Shown here: in pieces, positions 47,701 to 55,931 of the stretch
Position numbering within the stretch: position 1 is the stretch's first letter
Layout of the letters: each line of letters starts with the position of its first letter
From: CAVVST01 sp963750995
GTDB lineage: Bacteria > Acidobacteriota > Vicinamibacteria > Vicinamibacterales > UBA2999
DNA length: 64,000 nucleotides
Assembly (NCBI GenBank): GCA_963750995.1
Contig: CAVVST010000002.1
Coordinates: 1,312,939-1,376,938, forward strand
Direction of reading: 5' to 3'
Translations under genes and position numbers: made by a program
The notes under the pieces: model-generated
What the model saw: only the letters and a program-made list of their open reading frames with translations
Told to the model about the DNA's origin: nothing
Database searches by the model: none

Positions 47701-48101
47701 CCGGCGATCGGATCAACATCATCGACCTCCGGGACAACGCGAAGACGGGCATCCGCAACCAGCGGCCGAACCAGGTCAAGGATGACCTCTACGGCGCGAA
47801 GACGCTGACGAACTACTTCGACCGTGATGCGTTCTCGCAGGCGGCGATTGGCACCAATGGCGACCTCGAGCAGAACGCGGGGGTCGGCCCGAACTTCTGG
47901 AGCATCAATCTGGCCCTCTCGAAGCTGGTCTCGGTGGCCGCCACGCAGCGGTTGGAACTCCGGCTGGAGGTCTTCAATCTCTTGAACCAGTTCAACTGGG
48001 GCAATCCCGACCCGAACTTCAACGCGGGCACGTTCGGCCGCATCACGTCGATGGCGGGCGAGCCGCGCATCATGCAGTTCGGCGTCAAATATGATTTCTG
48101 A
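44787..48101 (+). CDS. Oar-like TonB-dependent receptor 3, with clustered frameshifts
   Basis: This large outer-membrane receptor has a leader (LALVVLFVGVLTTAPVWAQQ), a carboxypeptidase regulatory-like domain (GRVTDSSGAVLPGVTVTAT), a plug region (GVKSGAAVNAVTKSGTNRF) and a barrel ending in IMQFGVKYDF. One long clean frame covers about 45292-47280. The breaks are concentrated in two places: 45205-45290, where the expected ILELPLQGRQV segment has several indels, and 47285-47362, around CSTDANLDQRRVLFMQNPVY. Unlike receptors 1 and 2 it is intact at the RSSYAMAYDFMAGEF site. It is related to but clearly diverged from the tandem pair, with its own promoter and terminator. The cargo is unknown. Confidence 0.85.
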   Translation: MTRVPSACCSLALVVLFVGVLTTAPVWAQQATAELNGRVTDSSGAVLPGVTVTATQTATGLERTAVTDGDGAYLLTNLPPGPYRLEISLQGFRGYVQTGLVLTVGATPTVNAALELGSLEETVTVEGAAPLVDVRSAGISCGGRKRTHPRAAAPGPQVSRPLLLVGRGGADGDGYVAERARRRADLGGRRVRDRRRVRPGRRGPQQPAGEHQLRAAVSGRAPGVPRRDERSDRAERRQVRGGGQRRDEVGHQPVLGERLRVHAALSVQRDQPVCGDRPGRRAGRRRAQAQPVRRHAGWADRAGQAVLLRRLPGHRKPSTAGGQHRPGAHRPDADGRPHHVRLGPVQRRPPDDAASAVREQPARSGSPEPGRAEDRRPAAQVDRPVRRDHLSDRERQRRASDARAHRLPAHARSLRLRAVLRAEVHQAAGLRRRRRQHPEVVRPGHRRDVARGEPGHHVGLRFGDGQQRPVRAQQVDGGQQPEPVLLPDGRRRPELSLLRAGLHGAGRHRRLRPLPGQPDGGALLQRQLQRVRRSDARAGQSPVRVRWERSILGGELPVLVARQRHVAHHRVEHGAGAGRLPGRSDRHGRAGRYQPGDRQQHLHRRVCAGFMARVESRHDQCRAAMGAVPGAEPREQRHLDLREGELRPGHRQRAVPAGTGGTALAGGSRVPAAPDGDEHPVVEPLAARGRGVGRARGWPIGGAVLVCDGLRLHGGRIPQHQQRRPAVRQSVNRDQPVRRARQPVFGHAWRQSPPAGLGWPQHAVRTVWRLRHDGSRHQLAAGPDMERDGRAADRRGLGGVGRVPRELFRSGLGAGGAQPRRVPRGGPVHAQRGRSTRCARRMPIWTSGGSCSCRTRCIGQYYGGLDENTDVGYQKYSGLKLSVQRRAAAGLSLNGSYTLGSCFGLPNQARFNQTSAGYLKPDDPEFDAGPCVQDRRHMGTLTVGYLTPEVDAAALRAVVSNWRLSGIVSARTGDRINIIDLRDNAKTGIRNQRPNQVKDDLYGAKTLTNYFDRDAFSQAAIGTNGDLEQNAGVGPNFWSINLALSKLVSVAATQRLELRLEVFNLLNQFNWGNPDPNFNAGTFGRITSMAGEPRIMQFGVKYDF

Positions 48102-48159
48102 TATGGAAAGACCGCTGTCAGGGGTTCGTTGGGTCTGATAGTTCGATAAGATCTCGTAG

Positions 48160-48193
48160 CCCGCGCCCGGAGTCCCAAGCCTCCGGGCGCGGG
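48160..48193 (+). terminator. Strong hairpin after the third Oar-like gene
   Basis: cccgcgcccggag and ctccgggcgcggg form a perfect 13-bp stem around an 8-base loop, 58 bases behind the stop codon. The U-tract is poor (CGTGTTAT). Confidence 0.75.
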
Positions 48194-48259
48194 CGTGTTA
48201 TACGAAGCCGCTCAGGGTCTAGGTGGCTCGTGTCTGCGTCGACTCAACACCGCGAAACG

Positions 48260-48379
48260 CTATCTGCGACCCTGACGGTTGGCGCGCCTAACCCACCACG
48301 CCAAGGCAGATAGGGAGACAGCGACCAATACAACAACGATCCCGACGAGCACGGGGAACGAAAGCTCTGTCCAGAGCAT
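48260..48379 (-). CDS. Single-span mini membrane protein (39 aa)
   Basis: This 39-residue frame starts at the ATG at 48379. It encodes a short polar start (MLWTELSFP), one strongly hydrophobic helix (VLVGIVVVLVAVSLSALAWW) and a basic end (VRRANRQGRR). The positive-inside rule predicts N-out, C-in. The ribosome site is weak (GGTTAGTGG). It lies divergent to the zinc-ribbon gene. Such peptides are often missed by gene finders; the function is unknown. The compositional contrast between a hydrophobic core and an Arg-rich end argues for a real gene. Confidence 0.5.
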   Translation of the reverse strand: MLWTELSFPVLVGIVVVLVAVSLSALAWWVRRANRQGRR

Positions 48380-48453
48380 GGCCACTAACCGTTCATGCAA
48401 TCAACCAGCCGGAGTTGTGATGTCGTCACACCCCTGCGCTAGGTTTGTGCATC

Positions 48454-48633
48454 ATGTCCCCGGATCCTGCCCCGTCCAGGCCCGAGTGCCCGAAATGCCG
48501 AGAACGGCTGTCGATCACGACAGCAGAGACGCAACATAAGGCTGTTTACCTGTGCCTTCGTTGTCGCTACATCTTTGCGGTGAGCAAGCGTCCGGACATT
48601 TCGGATGCTGAAGAGCAGCCGGCCGGCCCCTAG
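48454..48633 (+). CDS. Mini zinc-ribbon protein (59 aa)
   Basis: This short protein has a single zinc ribbon: CPKC followed after about 20 residues by CLRC (VYLCLRCRYIFAVSK), then an acidic tail (DISDAEEQPAGP). The ATG at 48454 is preferred (AGG at -13); an in-frame ATG three codons upstream is possible. It resembles the 50-residue protein at 1176-1328 in knuckle spacing and in the CLxC core, so the two are probably members of one family of stand-alone ribbons. The role is unknown. Confidence 0.6.
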   Translation: MSPDPAPSRPECPKCRERLSITTAETQHKAVYLCLRCRYIFAVSKRPDISDAEEQPAGP

Positions 48634-49117
48634 CGATGCTCGGGTAACACATCGGGCAAAGCATCCACCACCAGACCGGCGCGTGTGTCGATCAACACGA
48701 GCCAAAGCCACAGCTGTCAGTCGCCGCATGGATCCTCCTCAGCGATGACCGGAAAGACATCGACCATGAGGTATGCGGGTCGTGTGCCTGACGCAGTAAC
48801 GATGATGTAACGGTGGTATGACGCGGCGGCAGAATTCGCGTCGGCTATCATCTTTGTTCGCCCCAATTGAGCCATTCGTGACAGATCAGGCCGGCGAAAC
48901 TGTACGGTCGGCGCGACACGTGAGGAGAGACAAGAGTATCCCCACTGCTGCCAGAATACGACTTCACCGGGACGGCTTTTCTCACCAACTCGATAGGTTC
49001 GGAGCCGCACCACATTCCTGACCTTGCCCATTACATCGTGGCGACGAATGGGGGCGACGCGGTCGCTCGCGTGGAACTCGGTACCGCGGCCGTGACGATC
49101 GGACGCGACGCCGGCAG
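48634..49117. other. Stretch without a confident gene
   Basis: No reading frame here has both a ribosome site and recognisable sequence. A minus-strand frame (49031 to 48717) ends in RPAYLMVDVFPVIAEEDPCG, which looks somewhat protein-like, but its first half does not. The region may hold the N-terminal part of the ATPase-like gene at 49118 in a shifted frame. Confidence 0.4.
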
Positions 49118-49435
49118 GTGCCGGCGGATCACCGTTTCGACGTCGAGCTGGTGTTCGAGGAGGTGGCGGCGAACATCATCCGACACGCCAATGCAACCGA
49201 CCATGTGGAACTGCAGGTGAAAGTCGAGCCGGACGAGGTCGTGATGCGGTTCGAGGACAACGGAGTGCCTTTCGATCCGTCGCAGCATCCCGATCCGCAG
49301 TTCGCGGCATCGCTCGAGGACGCGCAGGTCGGCGGCCTCGGTATCTTTTTGCTGCGGCAGCGATCGACGCGCATCGCCTACGAACGCAGTGCGCACAATC
49401 ACAACGTTCTCACGATCGCGATTGTCACTCGCTGA
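49118..49435 (+). CDS. RsbW-like ATP-binding protein (HATPase_c_2)
   Basis: The 105-residue protein begins within the family pattern VPADHRFDVELVFEEVAANI, followed by IRHANATDHVEL (N-box), MRFEDNGVPFDP (G1) and GGLGIFLLRQRS (G2), then ends LTIAIVTR. These are the ATP-binding motifs of anti-sigma factor/serine kinase proteins of the RsbW/SpoIIAB group, which control sigma factors with an anti-anti-sigma partner. The N-terminus is about 25 residues shorter than usual, so the GTG at 49118 may not be the true start and an indel upstream is possible. No partner gene is seen next to it. Confidence 0.7.
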   Translation: MPADHRFDVELVFEEVAANIIRHANATDHVELQVKVEPDEVVMRFEDNGVPFDPSQHPDPQFAASLEDAQVGGLGIFLLRQRSTRIAYERSAHNHNVLTIAIVTR

Positions 49436-49488
49436 GAGCTACACCGCCTCGCGGTCTGATCGACAGCCGACCGCCAACGTCCCAGCGA

Positions 49489-50364
49489 TCATGCCAGCAG
49501 TTCCAGCGCGCATGCGTCGACGTGAATCGACACCTTTCGACTCGGCGAAGCGGTCAGAACTTCGTCATCGAGATGGATGTCGGTCCCACTTTGAAGGGTC
49601 ACGTGCCGCGCTCGCGTTGACGGTAGCGACAGCGAGGCGTCTCGTCCTTCGAGCACTTCCCGCAGGTATCGGGCGATCTCGTCACGGTGCCGGTCACCTG
49701 CCGTGACAACAGTGAAAAGGCCATCGGAGGGTGTGGCGGAGGCCGAGAAGACGAGATTCGGGCCGAGTGACCGAATGTTGAGGACCTCGACGAGAACAAA
49801 CTCGCCAGTCGTTTCAGCGCCGTCAGCGACGATGGTCATTTCCACGGCTTGGAGCCGTGAGAACACTCTGCGGATGACGCGCGAACGGCCCCGGCCACCT
49901 TCGAAGGTACCGGGAGCTCATCTCCATCCGAACGCGTCTGCATGTCGGCCATAGCCGTGGGCATCAACCCGCCGCCTACCGCTTCCGCAAATTGGCAGCG
50001 GCCCCAGGCGCCGTCCGCAATGCCGAGGTCGAACGGCACACGGCGAGCCGTCGTCCAACCACCAACGAGATCGCCGATCGAGCCGCGAATCCCAACACTC
50101 CTGGCAATGTTGTTGGCAGTACCGATCGGCAGGATCGCGAGCGGAATCCCGCGGTGCGCCATCATACGCGCGGCGAGGGCAACCGTCCCGTCGCCTCCCG
50201 CTGCGACAACGATCTCGGTGAATTCATCCAATAATCGCTTCGCGGCCTGCTGCCTTCTCGACCACGCAGACAAGGTCATGGCCATGCTGTTCAATGGCAC
50301 CACGGATATGGTCGAGCGGGACGCCCTCGCCCGCACTGCTGTTGTAGAAGAGCGACACTCGCAC
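49489..50364 (-). CDS. Diacylglycerol/lipid kinase family protein (two frameshifts)
   Basis: Three frames join into one lipid kinase of about 290 residues. From the GTG at 50364: VSLFYNSSAGEGVPLDHIRG and HDLVCVVEKAA. After a shift near 50255: FTEIVVAAGGDGTVALAARM (the GGDGTV nucleotide loop), IPLAILPIGTANNIARSVGI and FDLGIADGAW. After a shift near 49870: FVLVEVLNIRSLGPNLVFSA to HLDDEVLTASPSRKVSIHVD. This is the DagK/YegS layout with phosphate transfer to a lipid. It is divergent to SurE with 67 bases between the start codons. Confidence 0.8.
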
Positions 50365-50431
50365 CCACGACGCCCAATTCAAGAGCCGCGCCGATTGCAG
50401 ACTGGCTGTCGGTTTGCACGCGGCACTGTAC

Positions 50432-51274
50432 GTGCGCATCCTGGTGTCGAACGACGACGGTATTTACAGTCCGGGAATCGTGGCGCTTGCCGAGGTGGCG
50501 TCCGAGTTCGGATCCGTGCGTGTCGTCGCGCCCGATGTCGAGCAGTCCTCGATGGGGCACGCGATCACCGCGACACGCCCGCTGTCGTATCGATCGACGC
50601 ACATCGGCAATCTGACGGCCTACCGCGTCAACGGAACTCCGGCCGACTGCGTGGCGCTGGGCGCATATCACTGGGGGACGGTGGACGTCGTGCTGTCGGG
50701 AATCAACCTCGGGTTGAATCTCGGCAATTCCATCTGGCACTCAGGCACACTGGCCGCGGCGAAGCAGGCGGCGCTGCTGGGCGTGCAGGGCGTGGCGCTG
50801 AGTGGTCCAGCGGGAATCGAGAACTTCGACAGCCTGAGGCCGTGGATCCGGCGCGTGCTCGACATACTCCTCAACCAACCAAGATTGCTGCTGGTCAATG
50901 TCAATTTTCCGCGTGAGCCCAGAGGACTCGTCTGGACCCGCGCCTCCGTGCGCCGGTATGACGGCCATATCGTTCCGACGAAGCATCCGCTGGGCGGTGA
51001 CCTTTTCTGGTTTACTGTGACTCCTATCCAGGGCGCCGACGAGGGCACCGATCGGTGGGCGGCTGAGCAGGGATGGATCTCCCTCACGCCGCTCAGGCTC
51101 GACCTGACGGATGAAGCGCAGCTCCGTGTGGTCAGCGCGGATCACCCGCTTGACGAAGCAATGGCTGCAGCCGTCTCCCCCTCGAGGTCGTCCGAGGGGG
51201 CAGCTGAATCGGTCCGCGAAGACGAAGCAACGGCGTCAATCCCGCAGGCCGATCTCTCTAAGCGCAGACCCTGA
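50432..51274 (+). CDS. surE: 5'/3'-nucleotidase SurE
   Basis: This nucleoside monophosphate phosphatase has the family start MRILVSNDDGIYSPGI (metal-binding Asp pair), then VVAPDVEQSSMGHAIT, YRVNGTPADCVALG and the VLSGINLGLNLGNSIWHSGT segment. All diagnostic motifs are intact. The GTG at 50432 is the natural start because the protein then opens exactly at the conserved MRI. The C-terminal 30 residues are Ser/Glu-rich and not conserved. It lies divergent to the lipid kinase. Confidence 0.95.
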   Translation: MRILVSNDDGIYSPGIVALAEVASEFGSVRVVAPDVEQSSMGHAITATRPLSYRSTHIGNLTAYRVNGTPADCVALGAYHWGTVDVVLSGINLGLNLGNSIWHSGTLAAAKQAALLGVQGVALSGPAGIENFDSLRPWIRRVLDILLNQPRLLLVNVNFPREPRGLVWTRASVRRYDGHIVPTKHPLGGDLFWFTVTPIQGADEGTDRWAAEQGWISLTPLRLDLTDEAQLRVVSADHPLDEAMAAAVSPSRSSEGAAESVREDEATASIPQADLSKRRP

Positions 51275-51361
51275 CTGTCAACGGGACGGCCCTTACGCTA
51301 TCCATACCGCGCGAAGCGCGCTCTCACCGGCGTGGGATCCCGTTCCTCTTGGTGAACAGGG

Positions 51362-52375
51362 CTAGCGGTTGACCCATGGCGTGGCGGTGTAGACGAGCAG
51401 GTCGGCCTGATTGTCGCTCTCGGTCATGAAGTAGCCCCGCAGTGACTTCTCGTTAAGCGGCTCCATCCAGAACGCATTGTGCGTGAGCGCCAATCCGGGG
51501 TTCGGCCCGCTGCCTTCATCGATGAACTGGTTCACCGGAATCTGGTGCTCGGGCCGGGCGCGCCGTAAGTCAACGAGGTCCAGCCCGCCGAAGGCGATGC
51601 TGCCGAGCGGCGTCGGATAGCCGGTCACGCCGCCGCAGAGCATGAACTCGATGCCCTGGTAATGGCAGTCCTGGTAGTCGATGTAGAACTGCGCGTTCGG
51701 CGTCCATTCGGAGGACGCCACCTTCGTCATGCCGGGCTGGCCCGTCACTCTCCATGTATACAGCCGCCGTGAGCCCCAGCTCACGCCGTGCATCGTTCCC
51801 CGCTGGCGGTTGTGCACTACGCCGCCGATATGATCGTTCTCAGTGAACACGAGCTCGGCGGCGAGCGTCTCCGGATCGACGCGGTAAACGTTGCTCCTGC
51901 TGTTCGGCCGATACTCGGCCACGGGCACCCAGATGTACTGGCCGTCGTAATCAATGCCGCCCGGGTGGTACTTCGTGCCGTCGGTGAGCTCGATCTGAGC
52001 GAGCAACTGACCGGCGGCGTTGAACTTGGACAACCAGCCACGCCCGGTGCCCGGTGACCGATCGATCGAGAAGTCGTACAGGGCGTCGGTGACGGTGCTG
52101 TTGCGGACGGTGCTCGAAATCACCTCCACCGAGGACACGTAGAAGGTGTCGCCGATCTTCACCATGCCCTGGGTGTGGAACGTTGGCCAGTTGACGTGGA
52201 CGGTGTCGACGAGCGTCCAGATCGCGTTCCGTCCCATCAGACGGAACAGCCTGGTAGTGAGGTTGTCCCGCTGCTCGATCGGTGCGCCGCTGGCACCGCT
52301 CAAGGCGGGGCCGGCCGCCATGGTGAACGCGCCGCCGAGTGCCACGATGACCACAAGCGTTCGAATCGGTTTCAT
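51362..52375 (-). CDS. DUF6454-like secreted protein
   Basis: The 337-residue exported protein (leader VVIVALGGAFTMAAGPALSG) has the run WPTFHTQGMVKIGDTFYVSS, GRGWLSKFNAAGQLLAQIEL, YHPGGIDYDGQYIWVPVAEY and SNVYRVDPETLAAELVF, which I associate with DUF6454, a propeller-like family of unknown function. Two Cys (YQDCHYQGIEFMLCGG) could form a disulfide. It ends LLVYTATPWVNR. It stands alone on the minus strand, convergent with surE. No catalytic motif is evident. Confidence 0.7.
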   Translation of the reverse strand: MKPIRTLVVIVALGGAFTMAAGPALSGASGAPIEQRDNLTTRLFRLMGRNAIWTLVDTVHVNWPTFHTQGMVKIGDTFYVSSVEVISSTVRNSTVTDALYDFSIDRSPGTGRGWLSKFNAAGQLLAQIELTDGTKYHPGGIDYDGQYIWVPVAEYRPNSRSNVYRVDPETLAAELVFTENDHIGGVVHNRQRGTMHGVSWGSRRLYTWRVTGQPGMTKVASSEWTPNAQFYIDYQDCHYQGIEFMLCGGVTGYPTPLGSIAFGGLDLVDLRRARPEHQIPVNQFIDEGSGPNPGLALTHNAFWMEPLNEKSLRGYFMTESDNQADLLVYTATPWVNR

Positions 52376-52652
52376 AGGGTGAGAGGCTAGCGGCTCCTGG
52401 AATCACCAGCGCGACGTGCAGGTAACATCTCGATGAAAAGAATCCAGGTGCGGGCGACAGATGCCGGATGCTAGTCAATGGTGGGGCCGAATGCGTCGAA
52501 GGCACCCAGGAGGAACTGCCCCTTCGCCGGTGCGCGAACTCGTCCCGGACTTTCGCCTGTCTGTAAGTGAGGCAAGTCATGGCGGCGAAGGCCACGCTAA
52601 ATGCGACCTTTCGCGGTGTGCGCGTCGCATAACCACGTTATGGTTGCTCGAG

Positions 52653-52784
52653 CTAGCGCTGGTCGTGAGGCCAGTGCACCGGCAAATCGAGCGACTCTAG
52701 ACGAGATGGGCCGAGAACGATTACCAGTAAGACCCAGGCTGCGCCGAGGATCGCGAATGCTCCGAATTCGATGAAGACAGCCAT
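52653..52784 (-). CDS. Single-span mini membrane protein (43 aa)
   Basis: The frame starts at an ATG with GGGGAGAACATC upstream. It encodes a short start (MAVFIEF), a hydrophobic helix (GAFAILGAAWVLLVIVLGP) and a soluble tail (SRLESLDLPVHWPHDQR) with two His residues. It is isolated between the DUF6454-like gene and the DHFR-family gene. The good ribosome site and helix argue for expression. The function is unknown. Confidence 0.6.
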   Translation of the reverse strand: MAVFIEFGAFAILGAAWVLLVIVLGPSRLESLDLPVHWPHDQR

Positions 52785-52942
52785 GATGTTCTCCCCTGAA
52801 GGAAATAACGTCGGCTGTGAGCAAATCGCACAGGGGCCGCAGGCTGTCAAACGCGCAGGCCGTCCTGACTGCCGACTCCTAGTAACGTCGCTCGCCAGTG
52901 ACTCAGGGGTTGGAGTTATGGTCGGTCGATTCCAGTGGGATT

Positions 52943-53615
52943 CTAGCCTTCGCGCTTCATGCGCTCCTGGCGGGCGATCTCAGGTTCGCTCGGAGAATCG
53001 AGCGCGGTGCTGCCGATCTTGATCTCACCGTCGCGCTCGTAGTGTCCGATCATGAGACCCGTGCTCGAAACGCGCGATCTTGTCAGCTTGTAAGCGTGCG
53101 GCGCCGAGCCGTCGGCAAACAGCTTTTTGCCGCCGCCGAGCACGACCGGGACGGTGAAGATGGTCATCGCGTCGACGAGGTCATTGGCCAGCAGCGCATG
53201 GACGAGTTCGGTGCTGCCTTGGGTGACAAGAGTGGGGCCGTCTTCGTCCCGCAGGCGCTGTACGTCGGTGATGTCGCGCAGGAGCACCGAGCCCTGCCAA
53301 CTCGTATCGACCCCGCCCGAACGCGACACCGCGTACTTCTTGATCTCCTTGAAAAGCGTCGCGATGCCGCCATAGGGAGCGTTTTCGTCGTAGTACCGGC
53401 CAATACGCCGCGAAAATCTCGTAGGTCTTGCGGCCGAGCAGGAGATCGAATTTCTCACTGAAGAGGCGGTCAAGTTCCTCGCCGAACTCCTGATCGAAAT
53501 AGGGCATCACCCAGCCGCCGAACTTGAACCCTTTGGTCGGATCCTCGGCCGGTCCGCCGGGCGCCTGCATGACGCCGTCCATGGAAACCTGGGCGCCGAC
53601 GATGATTTTCCGCAT
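52943..53615 (-). CDS. Dihydrofolate reductase family protein A (RibD C-terminal fold; one frameshift)
   Basis: The start ATG at 53615 follows GAGAGGAGAC. The first frame reads KIIVGAQVSMDGVMQAPGGP, WVMPYFDQEFGEELDRLF and DLLLGRKTYEIFAAYWP; near 53405 the frame shifts to YYDENAPYGGIATLFKEIKK, TLVTQGSTELVHALLANDLV and VPVVLGGGKKLFADG. Together they make the usual roughly 220-residue DHFR-like NADPH reductase of the RibD_C group (YyaP/YwjB type). It follows the VOC gene by 13 bases and is probably co-transcribed. A second member of this family lies at 62511. Confidence 0.8.
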
Positions 53616-53628
53616 GTCTCCTCTCGGC

Positions 53629-54034
53629 CTATGCCGATGTCTCCGCAAAGATCGTCAGCAGGAAACCGCTCGGATCGCTGACCTCGAACGCACGGCTCTT
53701 CCACTCCGTGTCGTGAGGGTCCGACGTGAGCGTGATGCCAGCGTTCCTGGCCCGCTTGGCGATCTCGTCGACGCTGAGCCGGCGTCGTCGAGATGGACAA
53801 GCGCACGCCGATTCCCTTCGTGCGGTCGCGCCCCTTCTTCCAATCGTCCTGGTTCAAGCCGATCTGGGTCCTGCCCGCTCGCAGCATCACGCCGAGCAGC
53901 GTCCCTTTCTCTTCCCACCGCTCATCGATCGCGAAGCCGAGCGCTTCATAAAAGGTGATGCTCTTTTGCAAATCGTCGACAGTCAAAGTGGGAACGATAG
54001 CGCTGATCTGCACAGCTTCTTGCGTTGTCGCCAC
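53629..54034 (-). CDS. VOC/glyoxalase-like protein (one frameshift)
   Basis: The N-terminal frame has AIVPTLTVDDLQKSITFYEA, LGFAIDERWEEKGTLLGVML and TQIGLNQDDWKKGRDRTKGI. Near 53785 it shifts to LSVDEIAKRARNAGITLTSD, AFEVSDPSGFLLTIFAETSA and the stop at 53629. That gives one vicinal-oxygen-chelate domain of about 134 residues. Classical VOC metal ligands are not all obvious. The start is followed by normal sequence and preceded by AAGGAGGC. It forms an operon with DHFR-family protein A. Confidence 0.75.
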
Positions 54035-54231
54035 GATAGCCTCCTTCTGTTTCGTCGTGTTCGTCCATCCGCAGGCTAGCGGGCCCCGCCCGGATCTTCA
54101 AGCGCGGCCGTGCGGAAAGGACGTGGAGACATAACGTCAGACGTTACAAAGAAGTCATTGGCCCTGATTGCCCACGCTCAAGTAGGATTTTCCTTCAAAT
54201 GATGTTCAATCTGAGACATTGACGAACGCTG

Positions 54232-54828
54232 TTGGGCTGGTCAGGACTCGTCGTGGTGCTCGCGCTGTCGTGGCATGTGGCACCGCGGGCCGCCGAAAAG
54301 CGCCGCGCATACGATCGGATTGTGGTCTTTGGCACGAGCATTTCTGATTCGGGCAATGTCTTCGAACTGACCGGAGGCCACAACACCCCGCCCGCGTACG
54401 ACCTGGGCAGCTTTCTCGTTCCCAACTCGGCCTTTTCGCGTGGCGGTCATCATCTGAGTAACGGTTCGACATGGGTTGAGCAGCTCGCACGCCCGATCGG
54501 TCTCGCCGGAAGCGTGCAGCCATCCTTCCGCACGCAGGGTGCACGAGGGACGAATTACGCGGTCGGCGCGGCGCGGTCCGTTCCGACGCCTGGGTTCGTC
54601 AACTTGCCGGCGCAGGTGAGCTTCTTTCTGAGCGACTTCGGCGGCGTCGCGCCGGCCGGCGCGCTGGTACGTGATCGAGATGGGCCCGAATGACATCCTC
54701 GATGCGACCCTCGATCCGGCTGGCGGCCAAGCCACAGCACTGTTGGTTCGGTGGGGGCGTCTTCATTTGGCACGCAGCATCCTGAGCGGCATCGCGTTCC
54801 TTCTGTTTCTCCTACGCTTGGCGATATG
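54232..54828 (+). pseudogene. Truncated SGNH/GDSL-type hydrolase
   Basis: The frame begins at TTG with a leader-like segment and the SGNH block I motif RIVVFGTSISDSGNVFELTG (GTSISDSG for GDS). It continues with YDLGSFLVPNSAFSRGGHHL and GARGTNYAVGAARSVP. Near 54668 a one-base shift leads to YVIEMGPNDILDATLDPAGG (block III, GPND), after which the sequence no longer fits the family. The final SxxH block is missing; these enzymes normally have over 300 residues. It is therefore a broken remnant: 3'-truncated and frameshifted, with an uncertain start. Confidence 0.65.
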
Positions 54829-54934
54829 AATGGGATCTGCTCGACGTGTCGCTCCATGATCAAGAGTGTGGGAGGTTTGCGGAAGATTAGAAGGCGGGTG
54901 TTCTATCGACTGCGAGTCCTTGTTGGTCACCGGC

Positions 54935-55009
54935 GCGATTCGCGTCCTCGTCCGCATCCCACTAAAGCCGTCAAGCGGGATGCGGACGCGCGAGGACACC
55001 GCGACTCGC
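54935..55009. repeat. Imperfect palindrome
   Basis: gcgattcgcgtcctcg...gcatccc (54935-54960) pairs with gggatgcggacgcgcgagga and on (54977-55009), with a small insertion in one arm. It lies in the gap between the GDSL remnant and pirin and may be a transcript-end hairpin or a dispersed repeat. Confidence 0.45.
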
Positions 55010-55022
55010 GTCGATATGTCAG

Positions 55023-55889
55023 TCATCCGCGGAACACGGGCGTCGAACCGGACGACCGCGTGTGGCGATCACCGGTCGCGTCCAGCTGTTGCCTGAGCGA
55101 ACGGATGTGACGTTCGCCCGCCGCCAAAGCCTCGGCTGACGTGTGGACCGAGTGTGAGCCGAGGTAGAGCGGATACGGATGCGGGAGGGCGGACCCAATC
55201 ACGAACGTGGCACCGTCGGCGCCCGCGCCCTCGAACGTCATCGGTGTCTCGCTCTTCTCGAAGATCGCGAGCTCGCCTTTCGCCACCGGCTCGCCGGCGG
55301 TGAGGGTGCCCTTGCCGACCGCGACCCACGCGATGACATGACCCGCGGGCGGGTCGTAGGTCCAGCGTTCGCCGGGTTTCAGCGTGACCAGTAGATAGTT
55401 GATCCCGTCCGGCGCGCGGACTGGGCTCGTCGCTTCGTGGTAGGCACCGACAATGAGACGAGCCGGCCCGATGCTCGGCATCTGATCGGCTCCGATGTAC
55501 TGCGCCTCCGATTCAGCGTTCTCGAGCTCCGGCGGCAGCGCGAGCCAGAGCTGAAAGCCTTGGACTGTGGGCGACGTGCCGGCGGAGAGCTCCTTGCCGT
55601 GCCACATGCCCCGTCCGGCACGCGCCCACTCGACGCCCCCGTAGCCGATGATGCCGTGCCCTGCCTGCGGATCGTCAAAGGTGACGTCGCCGTCGGCGAA
55701 GACCGTGACCGTGGCGATGCCGGAATGCGGATGCACTGGCATGCTTCCGGCGAGGCCGCGCATGTCCGCCTCGAACAGGTCGAGAAACACGAACGGCTTC
55801 AGCTGTTCGCCGAGGTCGGATGGACTCATCAGGCGGACGATCGGACCCTGCCGGTATCCTCGAGTCCGATAAACGATTCTGCGTGTCAT
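55023..55889 (-). CDS. Pirin family protein
   Basis: The bicupin protein has the metal-site motif PVHPHSGIATVTV, GDVTFDD and EWARAGRGMWHGKE, followed by FQLWLALPPELENAESEAQY, the classical pirin signature. The second cupin half is AHVIAW-like and lacks ligands, as usual. AAGGAGCCACTC precedes the ATG at 55889. Pirins include quercetinases and redox-linked regulators. Here it is the last gene of a MarR-DoxX-pirin unit, which suggests a role in quinone or electrophile detoxification (inference). Confidence 0.93.
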   Translation of the reverse strand: MTRRIVYRTRGYRQGPIVRLMSPSDLGEQLKPFVFLDLFEADMRGLAGSMPVHPHSGIATVTVFADGDVTFDDPQAGHGIIGYGGVEWARAGRGMWHGKELSAGTSPTVQGFQLWLALPPELENAESEAQYIGADQMPSIGPARLIVGAYHEATSPVRAPDGINYLLVTLKPGERWTYDPPAGHVIAWVAVGKGTLTAGEPVAKGELAIFEKSETPMTFEGAGADGATFVIGSALPHPYPLYLGSHSVHTSAEALAAGERHIRSLRQQLDATGDRHTRSSGSTPVFRG

Positions 55890-55931
55890 GAGTGGCTCCT
55901 TCAACAACCTGCGGTTTGGACGGCTCGGCAC

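Noticed and set aside
48717..49031. Minus-strand frame ending in a plausible hydrophobic segment
   Set aside because: Only the last 20 residues look natural and no ribosome site is present, so it is too weak to annotate.
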